NCBI GenBank assembly: GCA_965220665.1
Contig: CBDCQQ010000005.1
Span: forward strand, 1,860,001-1,924,000
Reading direction: 5' to 3'
DNA length: 64,000 nucleotides
Source: JAJDZL01 sp965220665
GTDB lineage: Bacteria > Pseudomonadota > Gammaproteobacteria > Arenicellales > JAJDZL01
In this document: positions 8,855 through 16,617 of the stretch, piece by piece
How positions within the stretch are numbered: the stretch's first letter is position 1
Layout of the letters: the number at the start of each line of letters is the position of its first letter
Position numbers and translations under genes: made by a program
Notes under the pieces: generated by a model
Seen by the model: the letters and a program-made list of their open reading frames with translations, nothing else
Database searches by the model: none
Told to the model about the DNA's origin: nothing

Positions 8855-9466
8855 ATGAGAACCCATACTTTCACCACACAGCCCGTCATCGAGCTGCTGC
8901 ATCATCACATCGTGGCCTCTTTGCCGGAAATTGCAGCCGCACTCGGCTCGCCCAGCCACCGCACGGTGTGCCGCAAACTCGTACAGGCCGGCTGCCGTTC
9001 CAGTTATTCGCACTGCGGACGCTACTACACGCTGGATGAACTGGCCGGCTACGACGAATACGGCCTTTGGAATCATGACGGCATCCGTTTCTCGAGCCGC
9101 GGCTCGCTGATGTCAACAGCCGCGTATCTGACCCACAACTCAAGTGCCGGGTATCGGGCCCGCGAGCTGAGCGGGCTGGTCGGCGTTGAGGCATACGGCA
9201 CGCTGTATAAACTCACCCGGGACGGACGCGTGGTCCGGGCCGAGGCGGACGGTCATATTGTGTATTGCAGTGTGGATCCGGTGCAGCGCAAAAAGCAGCT
9301 GCATGCCCGGCAGATCCTCAGTGCGGACGGATTGCCTGAGTTGCCGTCGGATGTCTATCGGGACAACCGTGTGGACACCGCGGCAGCGGCGCTGTTCGGT
9401 CTGCTGGATGAGCGTCAGCGGCGGCTGTTTGCCGGACTGGAGTCGCTGCGTGCGTATTCTACTTAA
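8855..9466 (+). pseudogene. N-terminal part of the ISAzo13-like transposase, with winged-helix-like extension (interrupted)
   Basis: The ATG at 8855 follows AGGA by 6 nt. An in-frame ATG at 8741 lacks such a site. Residues 1-120 hold what looks like a pair of helix-turn-helix/winged-helix units (SLPEIAAALGSPSHRTVCRKL; ELSGLVGVEAYGTLYKLTRDG). The end, LLDERQRRLFAGLESLR, is the classic start of ISAzo13-family transposases. After codon 198 the frame enters the IS21-like end at 9451 and stops at 9466. Joining 9450 to 12285, with one GCTGCG copy removed, restores the frame as GLESLR-YGHGGDRRVA. This is therefore a split gene, not a stand-alone regulator. The wing-like extension is unusual for the family as I know it. 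Confidence 0.8.
9445..9450. repeat. Target-site duplication GCTGCG, left copy
   Basis: The same six bases follow the right end of the IS21-like element at 12279-12284. Deleting the element and one copy restores the ISAzo13 reading frame exactly. Confidence 0.85.
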
Positions 9467-9522
9467 TCCGAACGCCGAATAAAGTTATCCGAACATGGAA
9501 TAAACAGTTATCTGAACGCGGC
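9451..9522. repeat. Left-end multiple repeats of the IS21-like element
   Basis: About three copies of a unit resembling TTATCCGAACGCGGAATAAA occur here. The inner ones are degenerate (TTATCCGAACATGG and TTATCTGAACGCGG). They match, in inverted orientation, the set at 12165-12278. Confidence 0.75.
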
Positions 9523-9652
9523 ACCTGTTTTCGGAACCGGCAGTGTCTTTCTCAGTGTCTTTTTCAGTCTCTTATTTAACGATGAAACACCTCCCGATGT
9601 CAAGTCAGAATCAGCGTTCAATATGCCAAGGAGCGTAAATAAGTCGGTTGGC

Positions 9653-9725
9653 AACCCTGTTAAAAAACCCGTAGGCAAGCGTGCCTGCACGCTTGAACTT
9701 GCCGTAGGGAATTTTTCACAGGGTT
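9653..9725 (-). terminator. Nested inverted repeat with T-run, likely terminator after istB
   Basis: The inner arms CAAGCGTG (9676-9683) and CACGCTTG (9688-9695) pair perfectly around a 4-nt loop. The outer arms AACCCTGT (9653-9660) and ACAGGGTT (9718-9725) also pair. Read on the minus strand, the inner stem is followed by TACGGGTTTTTT, as in an intrinsic terminator. It lies just past the istB stop. Confidence 0.6.
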
Positions 9726-9738
9726 GGTAATGGACTTA

Positions 9739-10503
9739 TTATGCGGGGCCTGGCTCATGCGTCGCCGCCGGTTCCAGTGCGTTTCGTTTTCTCATCGACT
9801 CGCCCTGCAGCGCAATGCGGTGGGCATTGTGAATCAGCCGGTCCAAGATGGCATCGGCCAGCGTCGGGTCGCCGATGGCTGAATGCCAGCTGTCGACCGG
9901 CAGCTGGCTGACCATGGCGACCGAGCGGCGTCCGTAGCGCACATCCATCAGTTCCATCAGGTCGCGCCGGTCGGCCGCCGTCAGCGGCTGCAGGCCCCAG
10001 TCGTCGATGATCACCAGCGACACCTGGCCGAGGCGCTGGATGAACTGATGATACGAACCGGTGGCTCTGGCCTGGTCGAACTGCGACAGCAGCGACGGCA
10101 GACGCAGGTAGCGCACGTCGTGATTGAGCAGGCACGCCGAGCGTCCGAGTGCGCAGGCCACATGCGATTTTCCCGAACCGCACGGTCCGGTGATCAGCAG
10201 GTTCTGGGCTTTTTCGATCCAGCCGCAATGGCCCAGCTCGGCGATCTGCTGGCGGCTGAGGCCGCGCGACGCGCGGTAGTCAATGTCGTCGAGGCTTGCG
10301 GCGAGGCGGAAACCGGCGCCTTTGATCAGCCGCTGCAGGCGGCGCTGATGTCGGCACTGCAGTTCGTGATCGACCAGCAGACCCAGCCGTTCAGTGAACC
10401 CGAGATCCTCATAAGTGCCGGGCTGCTCAAGCTGGTGTTCCAGCGCCTGCGACATCGATCCCAGCGACAGCTTCCTCAGATTGGTCAGTACCTGTCTGTT
10501 CAT
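9739..10503 (-). CDS. istB: IS21-family transposition helper ATPase IstB
   Basis: IstB is the AAA+ ATPase that selects target DNA and stimulates the IstA transposase. The protein is 254 aa from the second of two adjacent ATGs (10503), which is 6 nt from AGGGG; the ATG at 10506 would be too close. It has Walker A GPCGSGKSHVA (about residue 105), Walker B LVIIDDWG and the RYGRRSVAMVSQLP sensor region. It starts 10 bp after istA. The length is normal for the family and no lesions are seen. Confidence 0.93.
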   Translation of the reverse strand: MNRQVLTNLRKLSLGSMSQALEHQLEQPGTYEDLGFTERLGLLVDHELQCRHQRRLQRLIKGAGFRLAASLDDIDYRASRGLSRQQIAELGHCGWIEKAQNLLITGPCGSGKSHVACALGRSACLLNHDVRYLRLPSLLSQFDQARATGSYHQFIQRLGQVSLVIIDDWGLQPLTAADRRDLMELMDVRYGRRSVAMVSQLPVDSWHSAIGDPTLADAILDRLIHNAHRIALQGESMRKRNALEPAATHEPGPA

Positions 10504-10513
10504 CATGCACCCC

Positions 10514-12007
10514 TCACTTGAACTGGTCTGCGCCGCGCAGGTTTTCGTGATCCTGCGGCAGCTGCAGATCCAGCTCGGCGGACTGGCATCGCAGGTCGGC
10601 GCCATTTGTCAGAATCTCCCGAATCTGTGCGAGACGGCTCAGTCCCTGCTGGTTGGCGATGCGGCAGGCCGCATTGAGGCGCACATTGTCGTATTCGCGG
10701 CTCAGCGACAGCAGCCCCAGCGCCTTGCGGCTGACCTGCTGGACATGCCGCGCCTCGCTGATTCTTGCCTGCACGAACGCGCGGCAGTCCTCGCCCACCT
10801 CGGCGGCCCAGCCCTCGATGCGCTCGGCCGTCCATTTGTGCATGAACTCATGCGCCCTGGGCATGTGCGAATCCACAGTCGAGTGCCCATGCTGCGGCTG
10901 TCTGACATGCATGCACACCTGCCGGCCCTTGAAAAACACCGTCACCACATCGGCATCGGCGCGGATCTCAACCGCTTTGCCGACCAGCTCGTGGGGCACC
11001 GAATACCAGTGCCGGGCATACTGGACGTGATAGTCGCAACCGACTTTTGCGGTTCTGATGTCAAGTGCATGAAACGGTGCCAGCGGCAGCGGCCGCAGAG
11101 CCGGCCGGTCAACCGACTCGAAGATCTCCCGGCGGCTGCCCGGACGATCCGAAAACGGCCGCTCGTTGAGCTGCTCGATCCGGCCGCGGACCGCCTGGTT
11201 CAGCTGCGAAAGTCTCTCGAAGCGCTGATTGCGAAGCGGCGCCAGAACCCACCGCTGAACCTGCTGCACCGCATTTTCCACAATCGCCTTGTCCTTTGGA
11301 CGATACGGCCGCGCCGGCATCACCGCCACATCGTAGTGTGCCGCCCACTGCTGGTAGACGCCGTTGGCATCCGGATCGTAACGGCAGGCTTTGCTGACCG
11401 CACTTTTCAGGTTGTCCGGCACGATCAGGTTCGGCGCCCCGCCAAAATATTCCAGCATCTGCGTGTTGCACGCAAGCCAGTCCTCAAGACCCTGCGTCCA
11501 CGCCGCACGCGCATAGGTGTAATGCGACACCCCCAGCGCACCGACGAAAATCTGCGCCCTGCGCACGCCAACCGCAGCAGTCAGGCCCGAGTAATCCACA
11601 TAGGCCATGTCGCCCGGCACATGATCCATGCGCATCGAGCGCCGCCCCTCTTTCGCCCATGCATTGTAGCAGCGGCAGAACCAGGCGTAGCTGTGGGCGT
11701 AGCCCTGCCGTTCGCAAAGCTCCTGCCACAAAAGCTTCAACGTCACCGACTTCAGACCCAGCTGACCGCGCACCCAGGCATAATCCACCTCATCGGCGCG
11801 CCCGGCGCACCCGGACCTCGGATATAAAATCCGCATCAGCTCAGCCTCATCCATGCCCTCGGCCTGCGGCCAGCTCACACCGGCCCGCCGGGCCTGGGCC
11901 AGCACGTTGTGAACCGTCGCGGTACCCGCATCAAGCACCTCGGCAATGCGCCGCATCGGCCAGCCGTTTTCGTGATGCAGCCTGAGTATCTGTTTATGTT
12001 TTCTCAT
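10514..12007 (-). CDS. istA: IS21-family transposase IstA
   Basis: This DDE transposase/integrase cuts and joins the element's ends. The N-terminal helix-turn-helix (ILRLHHENGWPMRRIAEVL) is followed by an RNase-H-like core with the acidic residues in GDMAYVDYSG, LIVPDNLKSAV and KAIVENAVQQV. The ATG at 12007 has AAGGAG 7 nt upstream. In-frame ATGs at 12028 and 12097 do not. Length is 497 aa, normal for IstA. A 470-aa open frame on the opposite strand is a base-composition shadow. Confidence 0.93.
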   Translation of the reverse strand: MRKHKQILRLHHENGWPMRRIAEVLDAGTATVHNVLAQARRAGVSWPQAEGMDEAELMRILYPRSGCAGRADEVDYAWVRGQLGLKSVTLKLLWQELCERQGYAHSYAWFCRCYNAWAKEGRRSMRMDHVPGDMAYVDYSGLTAAVGVRRAQIFVGALGVSHYTYARAAWTQGLEDWLACNTQMLEYFGGAPNLIVPDNLKSAVSKACRYDPDANGVYQQWAAHYDVAVMPARPYRPKDKAIVENAVQQVQRWVLAPLRNQRFERLSQLNQAVRGRIEQLNERPFSDRPGSRREIFESVDRPALRPLPLAPFHALDIRTAKVGCDYHVQYARHWYSVPHELVGKAVEIRADADVVTVFFKGRQVCMHVRQPQHGHSTVDSHMPRAHEFMHKWTAERIEGWAAEVGEDCRAFVQARISEARHVQQVSRKALGLLSLSREYDNVRLNAACRIANQQGLSRLAQIREILTNGADLRCQSAELDLQLPQDHENLRGADQFK

Positions 12008-12164
12008 CGGAATTCTCCTTCTCGTCATCTGACGCCTCCCTGACTTCAATCGCCACTTAAAACTGCGATTGATACGAAAAACGCCTGCAATAGTCAAATT
12101 GCACTGACAGAAACCGCCGCCGAAAAACCGACCTCCAGCATCCTGCAGATCAGCCGTACTGCGC

Positions 12165-12278
12165 GTTCGGATTAGGTTTATTCCGCGTTCGGATAAGTGT
12201 TTATTCCGTGTTCGGATTAGGTTTATTCCGCGTTCGGATAAGTGTTTACTACGCGTTCGGATAAGTGTTTATTACGCA
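12165..12278. repeat. Right-end multiple repeats of the IS21-like element (five copies)
   Basis: GTTCGGAT recurs at 12165, 12187, 12210, 12232 and 12255, a 22-23-bp period. Units alternate between TTAGGTTTATTCCGC and AAGTGTTTATTCCG. The spacing of about two helical turns fits cooperative binding of IstA. The other end has only about three copies. Confidence 0.8.
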
Positions 12279-12284
12279 GCTGCG
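12279..12284. repeat. Target-site duplication GCTGCG, right copy
   Basis: It is identical to 9445-9450 and directly abuts the terminal CA of the IS21-like element. Confidence 0.85.
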
Positions 12285-13385
12285 TTACGGTCATGGCGGG
12301 GACCGAAGGGTGGCCAGCGCTTTGGGAATCTCCGCAGCGACGGTTGCAACCGGTCGCCGACAGCTGTTGACAGGCGGGTTGGATCCGAATCGCATCCGGC
12401 AGCCTGGCGGCGGACGCAGGGCCGTTGAAAAAAAAACGCTGGCCTGATCGGGCTGCTCACTCAACTGATGGAAGACGACACGGCTGGCTGTCCGGTCAGC
12501 GGGCAGTTATGGACCCGGCGAACCACAGAAACCGTTGCACGGCAACTGGCTCATTATGGGATTGTCATTGGTGCGCGCACGGTTTCACGGCTGCTGAAGT
12601 CGATCGGTTATGCGCTCCGCGTGAACCATAAGCGCATCGCTTCATGTTCACCTCTGCAGCGGGATGAACAGTTTCAGAAGATTGCCGGCATCCGCAGTGA
12701 ATGCCAGCATCAGGGTATCCCGCTGATTAGTGTTGACAGCAGGAAGAAAGAACTGGTCGGGCGGTTTAAAAATCCTGGCGCCAAGTGGGGACGGACGCCA
12801 GAGCCTGTCAACGATCATGATTTCCGTTCACTCGCCGACGGAATTGTCGTGCCTTATGGCATTTACGATCTGCAGGCCAATGCTGGAAGTTTCTATGTGG
12901 GCTGTTCGCACGACACGCCGCAGTTTGCGGTCGATTGCATTGCCCAATGGTGGCAGTCTGAAGGTCTCGAGCGATATCCCGATGCCACTGAGATCGTGAT
13001 TCTCGCAGATGCCGGGGGCAGCAACGGCTGTCGGCCCCGCGCCTGGAAATTCAATCTGCAGCACCTCGTTGCCGATCCGTTCAACATTCAGGTCACGGTG
13101 GCTCACTATCCTTCCGGCGCATCAAAATGGAATCCCATTGAACACCGCCTTTTCTCCGAGGTGTCCAAACATTGGGCGGGCGTGGTGCTGGAGCACGTTG
13201 ATGTCATCCTTCAATACCTGAGGACGACGACAACCCAAACGGGCCTGAGCGTCACCGCGCATTTGGTGGAAACCGTTTACGACAAAGGCATTAAAATCAC
13301 CGATCAGCAGATGAAAGCACTCAATTGTGTCAATGACAAACATATTCCGCAGTGGAATTACACCATCAAGCCCACATCTTATTAA
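12285..13385 (+). pseudogene. C-terminal part of the ISAzo13-like transposase (catalytic domain)
   Basis: This is the distal part of the split gene. It starts in frame with RYGHGGDRRVASALGIS (helix-turn-helix), then PGGGRRAVEKK. The frame stops at 12447 unless a -1 shift occurs at the A9 run (12428-12436), which gives access to LIGLLTQLMEDD and the rest. The DDE residues sit in SVDSRKKELVG, ILADAGGSNG and SKWNPIEHRLF, and the C-terminus WNYTIKP is also typical of ISAzo13. A GTG at 12265 inside the IS21 end could restart translation of the helix-turn-helix piece. An internal ATG at 12468 could restart the catalytic part. The gene is probably inactive because of the IS21 insertion. Confidence 0.88.
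12428..12436 (+). other. A9 slippery run at the transposase frame change
   Basis: Nine adenines lie exactly where the two transposase frames must join. The upstream frame ends at a TGA at 12445-12447, and a one-base backward slip reads through into the catalytic frame. Runs of this length promote both ribosomal and polymerase slippage. A simple one-base mutation in the run is the alternative. Confidence 0.6.
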
Positions 13386-13419
13386 CGACCCGATTTCACC
13401 CGTCGCCGACTAAATCCAT

Positions 13420-13441
13420 CAAGTTATTTTTGCGCCAACCC
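13420..13441 (-). repeat. Right terminal inverted repeat of the ISAzo13-like element
   Basis: It is the partner of 8638-8659 (19 of 22 matches) and is followed by the TTA duplication at 13442-13444. The next gene starts only 19 bp to the right. Confidence 0.8.
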
Positions 13442-13459
13442 TTAGTTTATTTTCTACCC

Positions 13460-14014
13460 ATGTTGTTACGATCATTTTCAGGTTCTGCGATTCAATTTTG
13501 GCACTTAACTGCAAGTGCGATTGCGTCATTGATTTTCAGTTTGCCTGTTCTTGCAGGCACCAGCGATCATATTGGTCCAGACCCCATTCAATCGGAAAAA
13601 TGTGTAATGATTACCCCGGAACGATCCATTACCTGTGCGGGGCGCCAGCTAATGCCTGATTCAATTCTGACACCAATGGTGACTATCAACTGCAAACCTG
13701 GAATATTTATTTTGCTCACGCATCGACCTATGGCGACGAATTCCTCAACTAGAGAGGTTCGACTGATATCCGAGGAAGGTGAGTTTACCAACCAATGGCT
13801 GGCTCTTTCAAACACTCAGTCCGGTTTGCTGGTGTTCTACCACGGTCTGGGTTCGGATGATTATGCCTGGGTGCTTCGTCTGCTTGGACAATTGAATTCG
13901 CTCGACTCCAGTATATTTGGGTATTCATTCGATTCCGAGCAGATTGAAGGCATCTTTGAATTTAATTATTCAGACCGGAAAATGATTGAACAACTCATTC
14001 CCAACTGCGGATGA
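13460..14014 (+). CDS. Secreted or periplasmic protein of unknown function
   Basis: I do not recognise this protein. From the ATG at 13460 it is 184 aa. It begins with a short basic stretch, then a hydrophobic segment (HLTASAIASLIFSLPVLAG) that looks like a signal peptide ending near residue 33. The rest is polar, with a few spaced cysteines (EKCVM, ITCAG, INCKP, IPNCG) that could form disulfides. No Shine-Dalgarno is visible. The frame is open upstream into the transposon, whose end lies only 19 bp away, so the native promoter and perhaps the true start may have been displaced. Its stop is 1 bp from the stop of the convergent thioesterase gene. Confidence 0.5.
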   Translation: MLLRSFSGSAIQFWHLTASAIASLIFSLPVLAGTSDHIGPDPIQSEKCVMITPERSITCAGRQLMPDSILTPMVTINCKPGIFILLTHRPMATNSSTREVRLISEEGEFTNQWLALSNTQSGLLVFYHGLGSDDYAWVLRLLGQLNSLDSSIFGYSFDSEQIEGIFEFNYSDRKMIEQLIPNCG

Positions 14015-14015
14015 G

Positions 14016-14477
14016 TCAGTTTCGTGGCGGAGCAATACAAATCGTTGTCTGCTGCATGATCGCACAGAGCGTTGTATTGGAGTTTTTGGTGCAGTGGACA
14101 TTGATGGTCGCCGCTGTAAGGGTACGACCCGCTTTGATGACCGTCGCTTCTGCTGAAAGTAACTCACCATCCGCAGGTGCCAGCAGATTAATCTTGAATT
14201 CAACTGTCAAGACTCGGTGACCCGCTGGCATGAGTGAGTACGCCGCGTAACCACCGGCCGAATCCGCAATCGTACTCGTAGAACCAGCGTGAAAAAAGCC
14301 GTCCTGCTGTGTCAATTGGGAATTGAAAGGCAAGTCGATCACACAATAGCCCGGTTCGACCGTGCGCATCGTTGCACCCAGTAATTGCATGATTCCCTGC
14401 AAATTGAAGCTTGATCTAACTTCGTGTTCGTAATTCGAGTTGACTGGGATGAAAGTTGGTTTGTTTGGATCTTTCAT
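14016..14477 (-). CDS. PaaI-type hotdog-fold thioesterase
   Basis: This 153-aa protein has the hotdog thioesterase core. The FFHAGSTSTIADSAGGYAA helix carries the family's HxG active-site region, followed by the strand LTVEFKINLLAPA. PaaI-like enzymes hydrolyse small or aromatic acyl-CoAs to the acid and CoA in the cytoplasm. The substrate cannot be read from sequence. The nearby nitronate monooxygenase (92 bp upstream, same strand) may share a transcript. A role in clearing stalled acyl-CoA pools from the liu or icmF pathways is possible but inferred. Confidence 0.85.
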   Translation of the reverse strand: MKDPNKPTFIPVNSNYEHEVRSSFNLQGIMQLLGATMRTVEPGYCVIDLPFNSQLTQQDGFFHAGSTSTIADSAGGYAAYSLMPAGHRVLTVEFKINLLAPADGELLSAEATVIKAGRTLTAATINVHCTKNSNTTLCAIMQQTTICIAPPRN

Positions 14478-14568
14478 CTAAAAAACGACGTTGACAGAAA
14501 TTTTACTGGTCATTACTGCAATGTGTACCCGATTACCTGTTCAATCTACTGAATGAATCATAGCGATT

Positions 14569-15648
14569 TCAGGGAAGCAGTTTTTGTGCATCATCCCAAA
14601 GTCTGGCAATGAGTTGTCCAGCTGGTTCAGCAGACGATAGAAAACCGGACTGCCCTGTCCACGCCTGCATCCTTGCCAAATCGTTGTCGCGCCTTGCTTG
14701 GCCCGTCATACTGCCTGTGAGCCCTCGCTGTATGGGGTAAGGTGCGGGTTCAGGTGCATCGACAGATTCCGCAGATTTCGCATAATCTGTTGCGATAGAG
14801 CGCCCTAATCGACCCGAATATGCGCGTGTCAGGATCGTGTGATTCGGCATTGTAGTACCAATCGCATCAGACCACGCAGACGGAATGCCCGCTTCCGGAG
14901 TGCGCAAGAACCCGGTGCCAATTTGAACCGCTGAAGCACCAAGTGTGATTGCCGCTGCAATTCCACGACCGTCAGCAATACCACCTGTAGCGACAACGGG
15001 AACATTCACGGAGTCGACAATTGCTGGCAATATTGATATTAATCCACCCGCCGCACGCTGAGCGTCTCCCGCCACGTAGGTACCTCGATGTCCGCCTGCT
15101 TCAAATCCTTGCGCTACGACTGCGTCGGCACCCATACTCACGGCAAGCTTTGCTTCTTCAACGGTTGTTGCGGTCGCCAGCCAGTAAATTCCAGACTTCT
15201 TCATCCGCTCTACAAAGGGAGGAGGATAAACTCCCATGATTGAAGAAATAGCAGCAGGCTGGACTTGCAGCATTGCCTCACACTGCTCTTCAAAATCAGG
15301 TGTTGCGAGTATCGGTCCGGCGGACCCTGAGTCGGGATGCCAATTTGCCAAAAAGTCTCGAATCTGTTGTTCGTGGATTTCATCTCTAACCGGTGTAGGG
15401 TCTGGAATCCAGTTGTTCATCTGAAATAGGCCGTTCGATTCCGATCGGAACTGCTTTGCCCAGTCAATAATCGCAGACGGTTGCATTAGCAAAACGCCGC
15501 ACGCGCCGAGCCCGCCTTCTCTAGCAACAGCACTTGAAAGGGAGACGGGGCAGGCACCGGCCATCGGGGCCAAAAGAATTGGAATTTTCAGGTTCAGTTT
15601 TCGACAGAACTGTTCCGTTCTAACATTCCAGGACATTGATTCTGACAC
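14569..15648 (-). CDS. Nitronate monooxygenase (2-nitropropane dioxygenase family)
   Basis: This FMN enzyme of the NMO class I type oxidises alkyl nitronates such as propionate 3-nitronate. The TIM-barrel protein is 359 aa from the GTG at 15648, or 355 from the ATG at 15636. It has IPILLAPMAGA at the first strand, QGFEAGGHRGTY with the catalytic-site histidine, VVATGGIADGRG and AVQIGTGFLRTPE in the flavin phosphate loop. Neither start has a convincing ribosome site. Related proteins include enoyl-ACP reductase FabK, but the QGxEAGGHxG segment favours nitronate oxidation. Confidence 0.88.
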   Translation of the reverse strand: MSESMSWNVRTEQFCRKLNLKIPILLAPMAGACPVSLSSAVAREGGLGACGVLLMQPSAIIDWAKQFRSESNGLFQMNNWIPDPTPVRDEIHEQQIRDFLANWHPDSGSAGPILATPDFEEQCEAMLQVQPAAISSIMGVYPPPFVERMKKSGIYWLATATTVEEAKLAVSMGADAVVAQGFEAGGHRGTYVAGDAQRAAGGLISILPAIVDSVNVPVVATGGIADGRGIAAAITLGASAVQIGTGFLRTPEAGIPSAWSDAIGTTMPNHTILTRAYSGRLGRSIATDYAKSAESVDAPEPAPYPIQRGLTGSMTGQARRDNDLARMQAWTGQSGFLSSAEPAGQLIARLWDDAQKLLP

Positions 15649-15948
15649 TGCTACCGTTAGAATTTGTTGTTGTCAAGTAACGACTTGCGCCTCCAAAATG
15701 GGTGCCGCCACAGGCCTCTATCGCCACGGCGCACGAAAAACCTATTCCAAATGCGAGGGTGAGAGGACTCCATATACAGATTCCATAAGTTACAAGAAAA
15801 TTTCATTTCAGTCAATCTTCGGGACTTGAGTGGCAAATCAATCAGATTGTGCAGGGTTTTCACTCGCACCTGACAATCCTGCTGCCAAATCAGCGCAATA
15901 ACTATTCCTCAACCGCGGGCCGGTCTAGTACAACGCAGAAAGCGTCAG
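15649..15948. other. 300-bp gap with no recognisable gene
   Basis: Only a short minus-strand frame (15657-15869) without a ribosome site or recognisable motif is present. I see no repeat, RNA gene or clear terminator. Confidence 0.4.
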
Positions 15949-16617
15949 TCACCCGGCACCGCGTTGTTTCTGATTGCCGCCAACAACCAGCCGCAAATGT
16001 GGCACGCCCCTTTGCACCCCGTACATCCCGTGATAGCCGTTCGCTACAAAGTCCTCCGGCGGCATCGCATACTTGAAGACGCCGTCATTGATATCGATCA
16101 AATGAATCCCCGCATTCCAGACTTTCCTGCGGTCCTCCTCACTGATTTCCACTACAGCCAGCATCGGGTACACGGCCCGTTTCTCATAGTCTGACATATA
16201 GTACCGAAATCGCTCCACCAGTTGCAATACCTGCTCAATGTGCCCGTCGCGATACTTGCTCTTTGTCTCCACAATGTACGCCGCACCCGAGCCGTTGCGG
16301 CTGAGCCCCCAGGCATCGATTTCCAGAACCTCCATTTCCTTAGTGTTCCTGAATCGGATCGATCCCAGAAAGTCGGCTTCAAAACGCTTCTCCAGTATTC
16401 GTCTGATGGAAGGCCTCGCCATCTCTTCGGTATAGCCGCCGAACTTGTTTCCGAGTCCACCAATCTGTTTGCTGTTCTCTTTGATCATTTCTTTCGTTTC
16501 TTTGATCCGTTTTTCGTTTTCCTTCTTCAACTGAGCCACCTCAACTTGAAGTTCAGCATATCGCTCATTCAATTTTCTGATTCTTTTGTCTGAAGCGGAT
16601 TGGCTTTCCTTTTTCAT
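15949..16617 (-). CDS. Coiled-coil PD-(D/E)XK-type nuclease-like protein (DUF3782-like)
   Basis: This 222-aa protein has a charged N-terminal coiled coil (about residues 10-55, rich in Lys and Glu). A restriction-endonuclease-like core follows: LEIDAWG with Asp101, then AAYIVETKSKY with Glu117 and Lys119, which is the D-x(15)-ExK pattern. Such proteins are widespread and duplicated in cyanobacteria, thiotrophs and their relatives. They are assumed to be nucleases, but their biological role is unsettled. It stands alone, with no helicase, methylase or toxin beside it. Confidence 0.72.
   Translation of the reverse strand: MKKESQSASDKRIRKLNERYAELQVEVAQLKKENEKRIKETKEMIKENSKQIGGLGNKFGGYTEEMARPSIRRILEKRFEADFLGSIRFRNTKEMEVLEIDAWGLSRNGSGAAYIVETKSKYRDGHIEQVLQLVERFRYYMSDYEKRAVYPMLAVVEISEEDRRKVWNAGIHLIDINDGVFKYAMPPEDFVANGYHGMYGVQRGVPHLRLVVGGNQKQRGAG

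Larger units (their letters stand above)
9451..12278 (-). mobile_element. IS21-family element (istAB) inserted in the ISAzo13-like transposase gene
   Basis: The 2828-bp element begins TGCGTATTCTACTTAATCCG and ends ...AGTGTTTATTACGCA, so it has the TG...CA ends of IS21. It carries istA and istB on the minus strand. Both ends have tandem copies of a 22-23-bp unit with the core ATCCGAAC, as expected for IstA-binding multiple repeats. Both genes appear intact and the duplication is perfect, so the insertion looks recent and the element may be active. Confidence 0.92.
8638..13441 (+). mobile_element. ISAzo13-like insertion sequence, split by an IS21-like element
   Basis: The ends GGGCTGGCGAATAAATAACTTG (8638-8659) and CAAGTTATTTTTGCGCCAACCC (13420-13441) are inverted repeats matching at 19 of 22 positions. 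TTA flanks both sides (8635-8637 and 13442-13444), giving a 3-bp target duplication. Without the inserted IS21-like copy the element would be about 1970 bp, encoding a single transposase of about 565 aa once one -1 frameshift is allowed. The transposase motifs are those of the ISAzo13 family. The element is much richer in G+C than the host genes on both sides, a sign of acquisition. Confidence 0.85.

Noticed and set aside
10415..11827. 470-codon open frame on the plus strand across istA
   Set aside because: It is antisense to a complete IstA in G+C-rich DNA, is rich in Arg and His, has no ribosome site and no recognisable motif.
14539..14552. TGTTCAATCTACTG, also present at 8441-8454
   Set aside because: A 14-base match between two unrelated upstream regions; too short and in unlike contexts to call a repeat or operator.
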